NCBI GenBank assembly: GCA_052034585.1
Contig: JBPOIJ010000010.1
Location: forward strand, 81,377-145,376
Origin: Xiheimicrobium sp052034585
GTDB taxonomy: Bacteria; Myxococcota; Myxococcia; Myxococcales; Myxococcaceae
Direction: 5' to 3'
DNA: 64,000 nt
Translations under genes and position numbers: made by a program
The notes under the pieces: generated by a model
The model's input: only the letters and a program-made list of their open reading frames with translations
What the model was told of the DNA's origin: nothing
The model's database searches: none
Shown here: piece by piece, positions 24,046 to 32,610 of the stretch
Position numbering within the stretch: position 1 is the first letter of the stretch
Layout of the letters: each line of letters begins with the position of its first letter

Positions 24046-25737
24046 TCATGGAACGATGAAAACCGGCGAGCTGCCGCCGCTCGCGCTCTTCGGGAATCGC
24101 GGACTCCGAAGGGTCGTTGATGGTGGTCGCTGCTCAGCATCGACGGTGGCAACGTACTGGCCTCCGCTCGACAACAGTGCGGGTGGAACTCGAACCTGCG
24201 TTCGCGTCGTGAAGAAGCTCGCGACGATTCGACTCCTGACCGAGTTTCCAGACCGAGACAGCCGGAAAAGGCCAACCCTGTACATGGAGGGACTCCCGAA
24301 CGCAGGTACCGACCACGAAATCACCGGCTCGCGCGACACGATGTGAGCGACTGATTGGCCATCAACGCGAATGAACCTTGGCGCTGAGATGGTCGGATTC
24401 GGAACACTCCCACCATCGAGAGCAGAATGGCCAACAGCAGTCATGCCCACGTTGGCGATGAAGAGAAGTCGGCCGCCATCAGGAAGCGTCTCCAATCCCC
24501 CGTCCGCGGTCGGAATCGGCAATCGAACTTGTGCGGCGCACGAGAAAAACGTCGCAAGACTGTCGGTCTGGGTCCCTGCCACGGCCAGCTCGTCAGGCTG
24601 CTGCACGATTTCGACCCCTGCGAGTTCTGGATCCGAAATCGTGAAATAGGTTCCAATCGACTCGTAGACATCGACCCGACAACTCGGTTGGAGCCCGTCC
24701 AATGCGACAGCAACAAGCCCAGTATCAAACGAGACGTGCTGGATGCCTCGAACCGGTGTCGGCTGCAAAGACAGCGAGAGGGTATCGCCGGGAATCGACA
24801 AGCCTGATCCTCGGCCGCTCCGCAGAAGCAACGAGGCGGTGTTCCCGGCATCTGTGACGACCTGATGGACTTGGTGAACGACGAAGTCGTCACCAGCTCG
24901 AATTTGATTTCCGAAGGCCACCTGCACCGGCGCAGATCCGGTGATTGCGACCGAGCCGAGTGTCGCCAAAGGGCTCACGTCGAGTTCCACACGATTCCCG
25001 GCACCGCGGGAAAAGACACGCACGATGTCGACATCACTCCAGGGACTGAGGTTCGAGAGCGCCATCGTCACGGCGCTGGGCTGCGGAAACGGTTGGCCCG
25101 GTGATCCCGTAGCCACCAAGGTCGAGATGTCGATCTCGTCGCCCAGAACCTCGAAGAAGGAACTGCTCGTGCTCGTCACCTCCTCGCAAGTCCATGGCCC
25201 TCCCGGCACCCCCTCGGCGCGAAAGCTGCCTCCGTCGCCCGACAACGGAATTCGCAGCACGCCCCCGTCAGCCAGTTCGAAGAGCGCAGACGTCGAGTTC
25301 GGAAAACGCGCGTACCGTATGAGACCTGCGTTGGCCTGAAGATACTCATCGAAGTTGGCGACTCGGATGATTCGACCCGCGTCGCGCACGCTCGCGTCCG
25401 CGAGCCCTGAATCCTCGGCACCAGCGTCTCCTCCACCCGCGTCGATCACGCCACCGTCGTCCAGTCCAGCGTCAGCCACACCGCCATCACCCGACCCTGC
25501 ATCGAGACCAGCGTCAGAAGAGCCGGCGTCATCGCCCGCATCAGCTGTCGCGCCGCCGGCGGTTCCTCCCGAAGAGCTTCCACCTCCACTGCTGCCTCCG
25601 CCTGAAGAGACTCGACACATTCCGCCGATGCACGCGGTTCCATCCGGGCACGGCGGGAGGTCAGGACTACATCGATCGCCGATGAGTTCGGGACAGCCGG
25701 CCAACAGAACGAACGCGACTGCACGCCGTGCTTTCAC
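24046..25737 (-). CDS. Large lipoprotein with Gly/Ser and Asp/Ala/Gly linker
   Basis: 563 aa from the GTG at 25737, chosen because it gives MKARRAVAFVLLAGC (lipid Cys15). A small Cys-rich piece (PCPDGTACIGGMC) is followed by a GGGSS/SGGTAGG stretch and repeated DAG/DGG units to about residue 110, a likely flexible stalk. The rest is beta-rich with no family I recognise. Base composition is visibly less GC-rich than its neighbours and third positions are less biased, so it could be a more recent arrival or simply a fast-evolving surface protein. Confidence 0.72.
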   Translation of the reverse strand: MKARRAVAFVLLAGCPELIGDRCSPDLPPCPDGTACIGGMCRVSSGGGSSGGGSSSGGTAGGATADAGDDAGSSDAGLDAGSGDGGVADAGLDDGGVIDAGGGDAGAEDSGLADASVRDAGRIIRVANFDEYLQANAGLIRYARFPNSTSALFELADGGVLRIPLSGDGGSFRAEGVPGGPWTCEEVTSTSSSFFEVLGDEIDISTLVATGSPGQPFPQPSAVTMALSNLSPWSDVDIVRVFSRGAGNRVELDVSPLATLGSVAITGSAPVQVAFGNQIRAGDDFVVHQVHQVVTDAGNTASLLLRSGRGSGLSIPGDTLSLSLQPTPVRGIQHVSFDTGLVAVALDGLQPSCRVDVYESIGTYFTISDPELAGVEIVQQPDELAVAGTQTDSLATFFSCAAQVRLPIPTADGGLETLPDGGRLLFIANVGMTAVGHSALDGGSVPNPTISAPRFIRVDGQSVAHIVSREPVISWSVPAFGSPSMYRVGLFRLSRSGNSVRSRIVASFFTTRTQVRVPPALLSSGGQYVATVDAEQRPPSTTLRSPRFPKSASGGSSPVFIVP

Positions 25738-25858
25738 TTGAACAGCATACTCTTCCGTCTTCGCCGTGCAGTGCGTTTCCAAGGCGCAGCGGTCTGGAGC
25801 GGCACGGAGCTCCAGGAAACGATGGGCCAGTGACCAATGCCATGGGAGGAAGCTACGC

Positions 25859-26374
25859 ATGGACTTTCGGTTCTGCCCCAAATGTGGAACGGCGCTCGTC
25901 GACAAGCTCGCGGGAGGCAAGCACCGCCCGAGCTGCCCCAAGGATGGCTGCGGCTTCGTCGCCTGGGGGAACCCGACGCCAGTCGTCGCGGCGATCATCG
26001 AGCATGACGGCCAGGTGCTCCTCGCCCGCGGCAAGGGCTGGCCCGAGAAGTTCTTCGCGCTGGTGACGGGCTTCCTCGAGGCGAACGAGACGCCCGAGCA
26101 GGCGGTGCTGCGCGAAGTGAAGGAAGAGACGAACCTCGACGGGCGCGTGGTGTCGCTCGTCGGCGTGTATCCGTTCGAGATGCGCAACGAGCTGATCATC
26201 TGCTTTCACGTCGAGGCGACGGGAACGATCACCCTGTCCGAAGAACTCGAAGCGACCAAGCACCTGCCGAAAGAGAAGGTGAAGAGCTGGCCGATGGGCA
26301 CCGGGCTCGCGCTCAAGGACTGGCTCGAGCGGGGCGGCTTGGTCATCGAGAAGCGGCCAGTCAGCTCTTCTTGA
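25859..26374 (+). CDS. NUDIX hydrolase with N-terminal zinc ribbon
   Basis: 171 aa from the ATG at 25859, with GGGAGGA 9 bp upstream. A zinc ribbon (CPKC at 6-9 and C26/C31) precedes a NUDIX domain as in NADH-pyrophosphatase-like proteins. The NUDIX box runs from G71: E77, R85, E86, E89 and E90 are in place, but the Gly before the final hydrophobic residue is Asn92. The proteins hydrolyse nucleoside diphosphates linked to another moiety; the substrate cannot be told. It overlaps the convergent TPR gene by 14 bp. Confidence 0.88.
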   Translation: MDFRFCPKCGTALVDKLAGGKHRPSCPKDGCGFVAWGNPTPVVAAIIEHDGQVLLARGKGWPEKFFALVTGFLEANETPEQAVLREVKEETNLDGRVVSLVGVYPFEMRNELIICFHVEATGTITLSEELEATKHLPKEKVKSWPMGTGLALKDWLERGGLVIEKRPVSSS

Positions 26375-27026
26375 CCGAGTTGACGATCACCTCGGCGCGC
26401 TTCCGCACCGACTCGTCTTCGGCCTCGAGCGCCTGCTTCGCGTGCAGTTGCGCCTCGTACGACTCCCCGACGCTCACGAAGACCTCGGCGAGCACCACCC
26501 GCAGCGTCGCATTCGTCGGGTGCACCTTGACCGCGTGCGACAGCACTTCCTTCGCCTTCTGCCCTTCCTTCAGCTCGAGCAGCATCGTCGCGTAGTCGAC
26601 CACGATCGCCGGCTCGGTCGGCGCGAGCTTCACCGCTTCCTCGAGCGCCTGCGCCGCCCGCCCGTTCTTCTTCAGCGCCTTGGCCACCTGCGCCTGCGCC
26701 TGACGAATCTGCCACGACCTCGGCGCCTTGCTCGCGGCGTGATCGAGCGACGACTCGGCCAACACGAGCTGGCCATGCGCCATCGCCGAGATGCCGAGCA
26801 GGTAGTGCGCTTCAGGGCTGTTCGGCTCGAGCGACAGCAACTCCTTGGCGGCCTGCAGCGCCGTCTCGGTGCTCCCACCCATCAGCGTCACCTGCACCAA
26901 CTGGCGATAGAGCCCTGGCTCCTTCGGCGCCAACTCGATGGCGTCGATGAGCGTCGAGGCCGCTCCACCGATGTCGCCGGTGGCCAGCGCCTGGTTGGCG
27001 GCGTGCTCGAGCTGTTGCCAGGTCAC
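26361..27026 (-). CDS. TPR-repeat protein
   Basis: 221 aa, GTG start, cytoplasmic by lack of signal. At least five tetratricopeptide-like units are seen between residues 5 and 205 (for example SPEAHYLLGISAMAHG and PAIVVDYATMLLELKEG), so it should be a helical solenoid scaffold. It begins 3 bp after the oligoribonuclease stop, so it is very likely in the same transcript. The partner protein is unknown. Confidence 0.85.
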   Translation of the reverse strand: MTWQQLEHAANQALATGDIGGAASTLIDAIELAPKEPGLYRQLVQVTLMGGSTETALQAAKELLSLEPNSPEAHYLLGISAMAHGQLVLAESSLDHAASKAPRSWQIRQAQAQVAKALKKNGRAAQALEEAVKLAPTEPAIVVDYATMLLELKEGQKAKEVLSHAVKVHPTNATLRVVLAEVFVSVGESYEAQLHAKQALEAEDESVRKRAEVIVNSVKKS

Positions 27027-27029
27027 CCG

Positions 27030-27584
27030 TCAGACCTCGCTCGGCTTCTTGAAGAACGTCTGCTGGTAGTACGCGAGCTCGCCGATCGACGCGCGCAGAT
27101 CGGACAGCACCGTGTGCGTCGCGTCCACCTTCGAGCGGCCCGGCGCGTTGGGGAACCAGGCGCGGGTGATGATCTTGAGGCTCGACACGTCGACCATGCG
27201 GTAGTGCAGCGACCGATCGAACCCGGGCATGTACTTGGTGATGAACGCCCGATCGGTGTGAATCGAATTGCCCGCGAGAATGCCCTCGCCGTACTCCACG
27301 TGCTGGAGCACCAGCCGGGTCGCGTCCTTCTCCGCCTGACGCACCGAGATCTCCGACCTGCGCACCCGCTCGAGCAGCCCGTTCTTCGTGTGCATGTCCT
27401 TCACGAAGGGCTCCATGCGATCGAGCACTTCGTTCGGTTGCCACACCGCGCACTCCCACTCGGCGATCGGCTTCAGATCGGGGCCCGTGATGATCAACCC
27501 CATCTCGATGATGGCGCAGGTAGCGGTGTCGAGTCCGGTCATCTCCAGATCGCACCAGACGAAGCGGGGTTCGCTGTTGGGCAT
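27030..27584 (-). CDS. orn: Oligoribonuclease
   Basis: 184 aa, the normal length, 3'-to-5' exonuclease that degrades very short RNAs. The DEDDh residues are intact: D12 and E14 in CDLEMTGLD, D111 in GNSIHTDRAF, H157 and D162 in HTVLSDLRAS, with the HYRMVDVSS block at 127-135. It is essential in some bacteria. The divergent gene starts 13 bp away. The TPR gene follows it. Confidence 0.95.
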   Translation of the reverse strand: MPNSEPRFVWCDLEMTGLDTATCAIIEMGLIITGPDLKPIAEWECAVWQPNEVLDRMEPFVKDMHTKNGLLERVRRSEISVRQAEKDATRLVLQHVEYGEGILAGNSIHTDRAFITKYMPGFDRSLHYRMVDVSSLKIITRAWFPNAPGRSKVDATHTVLSDLRASIGELAYYQQTFFKKPSEV

Positions 27585-27597
27585 GGGCGTGAGGTGT

Positions 27598-28578
27598 ATG
27601 ACGGAAGCTGCTACGAGTCAGCACGTGGATGCTCTTCGCGAAAAATTGAAGGACGAGCGGGCGCTGCTCGAGCTGGCGCGCCTGAGCGTCGAGGTGCTGC
27701 TCGACGTTCCAGTGGCGAAGCTCCTCCCAAAGGACGTCGTGGTGGCGACGGCCCGCCAGGCGCTCGAGGGGTGGGTCCGGTCTCCCAGCGCGCTCGCCGT
27801 GCTGTCGCGAGGGGTCGAGGCGACGGTGGCCGAGCTCAACGCCACTCCGCGTGCGCTCAAAGACGTCGTCGCCCGTGAGGTTCGCGAAGCGGTCCGCGAG
27901 GTGGTGGGCCGGCCGTTCTCTCCCGACAAGCGGCTGGTGCTCACCGTCATCGATCGCGAACCGACCCGCGAGCTCGTGCGCGCGCTGCTGCTCGACTTCG
28001 TGCTCGAGTTCGGGCGCAAGGCCAGCGCGCCCGTCGCAGGCGTCGCCAAGGGCCTCGGCACCTTCGCCAAGCTCGCCGGAGAAGCCGTCAAGTCACGCAC
28101 CGGCACCATCGGCTCCCTCGTCGGCGCGGTCGGGAGCGAGGTCGAGCGGCAGATGGAGAAGCGGGCCGTCGAGTTCGTCGACGCAGCCTTGAGCGGGGTC
28201 TTCGGTCAGCTCGCCGACGCCATCAGCGACCCCCGTCGCGCCGCCGAGGCTGCCGAGCTGCGCCTCGCGATGATCGACGGCGTGCTCGAGCTCACCCTCC
28301 CCCAGCTCGCCCGGGAGCTCGCCAACGGTGACGTGCCCGGCGGCGCCGAGGTGCTGCGCAAGGGGCTCGAGCGCTGGCTCGCGAACCCCGCCTCCGACGC
28401 GGAGCTCCAACGCTTCGCCGAGCTCGCGGTGCGTGACGCCGGATCCAAGAAGGCGCGCGAGGTGCTCGACGAGCTCGGCCTGCTCGCGGTGGTGAAGGAG
28501 CGCGGCGCGATCGCGCTGGCGGAGCGCCTCGAGGAGGTCGTCAGCTCCGAGGCCTTCGCCCAGTGGGCCGGGGCCTAG
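27598..28578 (+). CDS. Hypothetical alpha-helical protein (326 aa)
   Basis: Start ATG at 27598 is the nearest plausible codon after the divergent orn start. The body is nearly all helical, Ala/Leu/Glu/Arg-rich, without signal peptide or clear TM segment. A Gly/Ala/Val stretch near 140-175 (KASAPVAGVAKGLGTF) is somewhat hydrophobic. I cannot assign a family. It could be a myxobacterial helical scaffold. Its TAG stop and the stop of the convergent DUF2378 gene come from one CTAG. Confidence 0.7.
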   Translation: MTEAATSQHVDALREKLKDERALLELARLSVEVLLDVPVAKLLPKDVVVATARQALEGWVRSPSALAVLSRGVEATVAELNATPRALKDVVAREVREAVREVVGRPFSPDKRLVLTVIDREPTRELVRALLLDFVLEFGRKASAPVAGVAKGLGTFAKLAGEAVKSRTGTIGSLVGAVGSEVERQMEKRAVEFVDAALSGVFGQLADAISDPRRAAEAAELRLAMIDGVLELTLPQLARELANGDVPGGAEVLRKGLERWLANPASDAELQRFAELAVRDAGSKKAREVLDELGLLAVVKERGAIALAERLEEVVSSEAFAQWAGA

Positions 28579-29114
28579 CCCCAGCGAACGACCAAGGTGA
28601 AGTCGGTGCCCTGCCCTCGGGTGAGCGTCACCGTGTTTCGCTCGAGCGCGAGGAACGCACCGCCTTGCTCCACCACCCCAGCGAAGAACTCGGGCATCTC
28701 GGCGCCGTCGTTGAACCACACCTCGGCTTCCGTCGGTCCGAGCGAGGTGAAGCGCGTCTCGATGAAGTTCGAGCCGCTCCGGAAGTTCTTCGTCATTCGC
28801 TCGAGGGTACGGCGCGCACCGATCACCTTCATCAGCTGAACCATCGCGCCGCCGATGAGCGTCTGCGAATACCCGCGGAGAAAGACGCGGCCGAACTCGC
28901 GGAGGAACTGCTCGCGCGTCATGCCTGGGTAGAGCATCGGACCCAACGCCTCGAGCGCGCCACGCACCTGCTCGATGGGGTACGCCGGCTGGAGGTTGGC
29001 GAGATCGATGCCCGCCTTCCGCACCGTGCGCTGCAGCTCGGGCGTGAGCTTCCCGCCGAGCCCCTTCAAGAAGAGCCCCTCGACCGGCTGCTGAAACCAC
29101 AGGCGCTCTGACAT
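28575..29114 (-). CDS. DUF2378 (TIGR02265) family protein
   Basis: 179 aa, ATG start directly after the TGA of the YgfZ gene. It matches the myxobacteria-restricted DUF2378 pattern along its length: VEGLFLKGLG, LTPELQR, GIDLANLQPAYP, FGRVFLRGYSQTLIGGA, then ARRTLERMTKNFRSGSNF, TEAEVWFND and a late VVRWG. The family is abundant in Myxococcales and has no known function; its size and fold suggest a small-molecule or heme-binding domain, but that is a guess. Co-expression with ygfZ is likely. Confidence 0.88.
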   Translation of the reverse strand: MSERLWFQQPVEGLFLKGLGGKLTPELQRTVRKAGIDLANLQPAYPIEQVRGALEALGPMLYPGMTREQFLREFGRVFLRGYSQTLIGGAMVQLMKVIGARRTLERMTKNFRSGSNFIETRFTSLGPTEAEVWFNDGAEMPEFFAGVVEQGGAFLALERNTVTLTRGQGTDFTLVVRWG

Positions 29115-30026
29115 TCAGCTGAAGGGTAACGCAGCGACCTCCGCCACGCCGCCTCCCGCGATGGAGAGCTTGGTGCCCGGCGTCAGATGATCGCGTTGAA
29201 CGTACGCCAGCGCGACGTTCTGCTGCTTGAGCTCGCTCTTGACGACGCTCATCACCCGGCCCACCCGCTTGTCACCCAGGGTGAGCTCACTGCCTCGCTC
29301 GGGCGCCGCCGCTCCGAGCAACACGCCCACGAGCCGCTTGTTCATCTGCCCCCGGTAGGTCGCGCGGGCGATGACCTCCTGGCCGATGTAGCAACCCTTC
29401 TGGTAGTGAATCGCCTTCTCCAGGTTCGCCTCGAGCGGAATCGTCGTCTCGCTCAGCTCCACCCCGAAGACCGGCACGCCCGCTTCGACCCGCAGCACCT
29501 CGAAGGTCGCCTCGCTCACCTGCGGGAGCCCCTCGAGCGCCTGAAGCACCTTCGGCAGCTCGTCACGCTTCACCAGCACGTCCGTCCCCGTCCCGAGGAG
29601 CCCCGGGAGCGTCGCCACCTTCGACTCGGACGGGAGCGACTCGACCCAGCTCGCCGACGTGGGACCCAGCAGGCCCACCATCGCCAGCTCGGGCGCCACC
29701 ACCACCTCGGCCTCTTCGCTGATGAGGTACTTGAGGAGGAACGCCTGCACGGTGGCGCCGCACCCAGGGCCGGTGTCGATGACCAGCGCCTCGGGGAGCT
29801 TCACCACCCGCCCCTCCCCCACCATCGCGCCCTTGGCCGTCAGCAGCGCCACCTGGCAGCTCCCACCGACGGCCAACTTCTCGACGTCATTCGTCACCAT
29901 GCCCTGGAGAAAGGAGACCCGGTCGGGCCCGGTCACCAGCAGCTGCTCCCGGCGCGACCCGTCGACGAAGGCCGCAGCCTCCTTGGCGGCCCGGTACTCG
30001 GTCATTTGTGCGGCAGTCGGGGGCAT
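29115..30026 (-). CDS. ygfZ: Folate-binding protein YgfZ (GcvT-like)
   Basis: 303 aa. The diagnostic motif KGCYIGQE is at residues 210-217, inside a GcvT-like fold that begins FVDGSRREQLLVTGPDR. YgfZ uses tetrahydrofolate and supports assembly or repair of iron-sulphur proteins. An internal ATG 21 bp downstream (MTEYRAAKEA) could also be the start. The gene is followed without gap by a DUF2378 gene, and it diverges from the VKOR-DsbA gene across only 24 bp. Confidence 0.93.
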   Translation of the reverse strand: MPPTAAQMTEYRAAKEAAAFVDGSRREQLLVTGPDRVSFLQGMVTNDVEKLAVGGSCQVALLTAKGAMVGEGRVVKLPEALVIDTGPGCGATVQAFLLKYLISEEAEVVVAPELAMVGLLGPTSASWVESLPSESKVATLPGLLGTGTDVLVKRDELPKVLQALEGLPQVSEATFEVLRVEAGVPVFGVELSETTIPLEANLEKAIHYQKGCYIGQEVIARATYRGQMNKRLVGVLLGAAAPERGSELTLGDKRVGRVMSVVKSELKQQNVALAYVQRDHLTPGTKLSIAGGGVAEVAALPFS

Positions 30027-30029
30027 GTT

Positions 30030-30045
30030 GGCCGTATATAAGGCC
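30030..30045. promoter_or_regulatory. Symmetric -10-like element between divergent genes
   Basis: GGCC-g-TATATA-a-GGCC lies in the 24-bp gap between ygfZ and the VKOR-DsbA gene. TATATA (30035-30040) is an unusual AT tract in this GC-rich DNA and reads as a -10 box on both strands. The GGCC arms make it palindromic. On either strand a start site 7 or so bases downstream would fall at, or a few bases before, the start codon, so one or both mRNAs may be leaderless. No -35 box is clear. Confidence 0.45.
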
Positions 30046-30050
30046 CTCGC

Positions 30051-31370
30051 GTGAGCACGCCATCGGCCCCCGCCAGACCGTCGAACGCTGCCCTGGGCAC
30101 CCTGGTTGGCTCGGGCCTCGGCACCGCCATTCTCGCCATCTACCAGTGGGTCGAGCTGCTCGTGGTGCGCAACGGCGGGAAGGTCGCCTGCTCGGTCAAC
30201 GACACGGTCAACTGCGCCACCGTCTGGAACTCGAAGTTCGCGTCTTCGATTCACGACTCGCTGGGCATGCCGGTCGCCGGCCTTGGCGTCGTCTGGGGCG
30301 TGGTCGCCGCGGTGCTGGTGGGCATTCTCTGGAAGAAGCTGTCGAGTGACGACGCGCCGGTGCACCTCGCCTCGGTGAAGCTGTGGGCCTTCGGTGGGCT
30401 CCTCTCCATCGTCGCCTTCGCGCTCGCCAGCTTCGAAGCCCGGGCGCTCTGCCTCACCTGTCTGGGCACCTACGCGCTGGTGCTCGCCTATGCGGGCGCG
30501 GCCTTCGTGATGCTCCCGCCGCCGCGGTGGCCCGACTCCAAGTTCCTCTTGGGTGGCGCGGCTTGGCTCTTCGTCGTCGGGGCGCCTGCGTTTCTCCTCA
30601 CCCTCGTCCCCGGCGCGAACACCCCGAAGGCCGGTGCGGTGACGAAGCTCGCCGGGACCTCGCCTGACGTGCTGCTCGACAACCTCAACAACCTGCCGCC
30701 GCGCGAGGCGATGATCACCGCCGCCGCCCGGAAGAAGTGGCTCACCTCCTCGATGAAGGACGTGAGCGATCTGAAGGTGCGGGTGCGCTCGGGCACCGAG
30801 AAGGCGCCGATTCGAGTGGTGGAGTTCTCCGACGTGCTCTGCCCGCACTGCGCGGCCTTCGAGGAGTCACTCGAGGAGCTCCGCGGCGCGGCACCCGAAG
30901 GAACCCTCTCGGTCGAGCCACGGTTGTTCCCGCTCGTCGACGATGCCTGCGCCCGCCCCGGCGAGCCGAACTCGATGAAGGAGATCCGCTGCGTCGGCGC
31001 GAAGGCCGAGCTCTGCTCCGAGGATCACCCGATGTACTGGGAGGTTCGCAAGCAGCTCTTCGCCAACCAGCAGTCGCTGCGCTCGACCGAGACCGTGCTG
31101 CAGATCGTCTCGCGGGTCACCGGCCGCTCGACCGACTCGTTGCTCGCCTGCATCAACTCCGCGGAGACCCAGGCCAAGCTCGCCGACGACGTCACCTACG
31201 CCAAGCGCTACGATCTCCAGGGCACCCCGCTGGTGCTGCTGAACGGCCGCGAGACGTACCCCTCGGCTGGCTTCATCCTCGGCATGGCGATGAGCGGCGG
31301 TGACGTGAACGCGCCGTACTTCAAGAAGCTCCCCGAGCCGCCTCCGGAAGAAGACGAACACGGGCACTGA
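30051..31370 (+). CDS. VKOR-DsbA fusion thiol oxidoreductase
   Basis: 439 aa, GTG start. Residues 14-150 are a vitamin K epoxide reductase domain of about four TM helices with Cys47, Cys55 and the quinone-reducing pair CLTC (134-137). After a linker and a fifth hydrophobic segment (165-187), residues 250-420 are a DsbA-type thioredoxin domain with CPHC (264-267) and a later GTP cis-Pro loop. Such fusions replace the DsbA/DsbB pair in forming disulphides in exported proteins, which suits a genome with many Cys-rich lipoproteins. It is coupled to the SUI1 gene 1 bp downstream. Confidence 0.92.
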   Translation: MSTPSAPARPSNAALGTLVGSGLGTAILAIYQWVELLVVRNGGKVACSVNDTVNCATVWNSKFASSIHDSLGMPVAGLGVVWGVVAAVLVGILWKKLSSDDAPVHLASVKLWAFGGLLSIVAFALASFEARALCLTCLGTYALVLAYAGAAFVMLPPPRWPDSKFLLGGAAWLFVVGAPAFLLTLVPGANTPKAGAVTKLAGTSPDVLLDNLNNLPPREAMITAAARKKWLTSSMKDVSDLKVRVRSGTEKAPIRVVEFSDVLCPHCAAFEESLEELRGAAPEGTLSVEPRLFPLVDDACARPGEPNSMKEIRCVGAKAELCSEDHPMYWEVRKQLFANQQSLRSTETVLQIVSRVTGRSTDSLLACINSAETQAKLADDVTYAKRYDLQGTPLVLLNGRETYPSAGFILGMAMSGGDVNAPYFKKLPEPPPEEDEHGH

Positions 31371-31371
31371 C

Positions 31372-31716
31372 GTGAGCGACGAGAAGAAGCCGTTCAACAA
31401 CCCGTTCGGGTCGCTCCAAGGCCTCAAGGACGCGCTCCCGCCCGGCAAGCCTCCCAAGCCGAAGGAGAAGAAGGCGCCGCCGAAGGCCGTGGTGCGCATG
31501 GAGCGCGCCGGCCGCAACGGGAAAGAAGTCACCGTCATCGAGCAGCTCGAGCTGAGCCCGAAGGATCGGGAGGCCTGGCTCAAGGCCCTCAAGGGCGCGC
31601 TCGGCTGTGGCGGCAGCATCGAAGAAGAAGGGGCGCTCGTGGTGCAGGGCGATCACCGCGAGCGGGTGAAGGCCTGGCTCGAGAAGCAAGGCGTCAAGCA
31701 GATCTCGGTGGGCTGA
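31372..31716 (+). CDS. SUI1/eIF1-like translation factor (YciH type)
   Basis: 114 aa, GTG start 1 bp after the VKOR-DsbA stop. A basic, Pro/Lys-rich N-terminal 40 residues precede a SUI1 domain (VRMERAGRNGKEVTVIEQL, then LKGALGCGGSIE, then QGDHRERVKAWL). YciH-type proteins affect start-codon fidelity in bacteria, and the fold is shared with eukaryotic eIF1. It overlaps the convergent peptidase gene by 23 bp. Confidence 0.9.
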   Translation: MSDEKKPFNNPFGSLQGLKDALPPGKPPKPKEKKAPPKAVVRMERAGRNGKEVTVIEQLELSPKDREAWLKALKGALGCGGSIEEEGALVVQGDHRERVKAWLEKQGVKQISVG

Positions 31717-32551
31717 GCTTCGCGGCCCGCCACTCGCGCAGCGCCGCGAAGGCGAAGGCGACGACCGCGACGAGGAGCGAGATCACCGCCACCGCGAGGA
31801 AGCGCTTCACCATCACCATCGGCTCCCAACCGAGCTCGTCGACGAGGCGGCTCGCGTCCGACGGCATGCCGTCTTCGACCCCGAAGGGGATCTCCGCGGG
31901 ATCGACGCGCGAGTCCCACCACACCCGCGTCGCGTCCGCCCAGCTCGCCGAGCCGATCACCAGCCAGCCCCAGCGCAGCCCACCGCGAAAGATCCGCAAC
32001 CGGCTGTGCACGAGGAAGCCGCAGCTCATCAGCGCGCCGTAGACCATCGCGCCGGCCTCTCCGCCGAAGACGTCGAAGGCCCGCTGCGCGTTCGCGGAGA
32101 CGAGGTGGCCGACGAGGGTCGCGAGGAGCAGCGCGCCGCCGAGGACGATCGTCACCATCGAACGCCGCATGACGCCGAAGCGCACCAGGGCGACGCCACC
32201 GGCGATGATGAAGATGGTCACCAGCCAGCTGCGATCGAACGAGAAGGTGACCCACGGGAGCGGGAGCGCCCAACGCCCGGTGAGCCACGCCGCCGACGCA
32301 TGACCGAACTCGTGGAGCCACATGCCGAAGAAGGTGCGGAGGATGAACTTCCCCGCACCCGTCGCGCTGAAGAACCACATCACCAAGAAGGCGATCGGGA
32401 AGGCGATGAGCCGGCGCAGCTCGTAGGTCTCGCTCTTGTTGAGCGCGTCGTCGTCGACGATGGGGGCGGGAGGCTCGGGCGCGAGCACCACCATTCCCTG
32501 GGAACAGCCCAAGAGATGTCCGCTCCTCGCACCGCACTCGGAACACGCCAC
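31694..32551 (-). CDS. M50-like membrane zinc metallopeptidase with N-terminal Cys motif
   Basis: 285 aa, GTG start. Cys3, Cys6 and Cys16 with His12 form a likely zinc ribbon before the first membrane segment. About seven TM helices follow, and a HEFGH motif (80-84) inside the second fits the zinc-binding HExxH of site-2-type peptidases. A downstream aspartate motif is not obvious, so it may be a distant or inactive relative. Such enzymes cut substrates within the membrane. No anti-sigma factor is adjacent. Confidence 0.7.
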   Translation of the reverse strand: MACSECGARSGHLLGCSQGMVVLAPEPPAPIVDDDALNKSETYELRRLIAFPIAFLVMWFFSATGAGKFILRTFFGMWLHEFGHASAAWLTGRWALPLPWVTFSFDRSWLVTIFIIAGGVALVRFGVMRRSMVTIVLGGALLLATLVGHLVSANAQRAFDVFGGEAGAMVYGALMSCGFLVHSRLRIFRGGLRWGWLVIGSASWADATRVWWDSRVDPAEIPFGVEDGMPSDASRLVDELGWEPMVMVKRFLAVAVISLLVAVVAFAFAALREWRAAKLSPPRSA

Positions 32552-32610
32552 GCGCCCGAGTGTAGTCCGCGTTGGCGAGGCTTCGGCAGGGAACGTGCGA
32601 AGATGCCACG

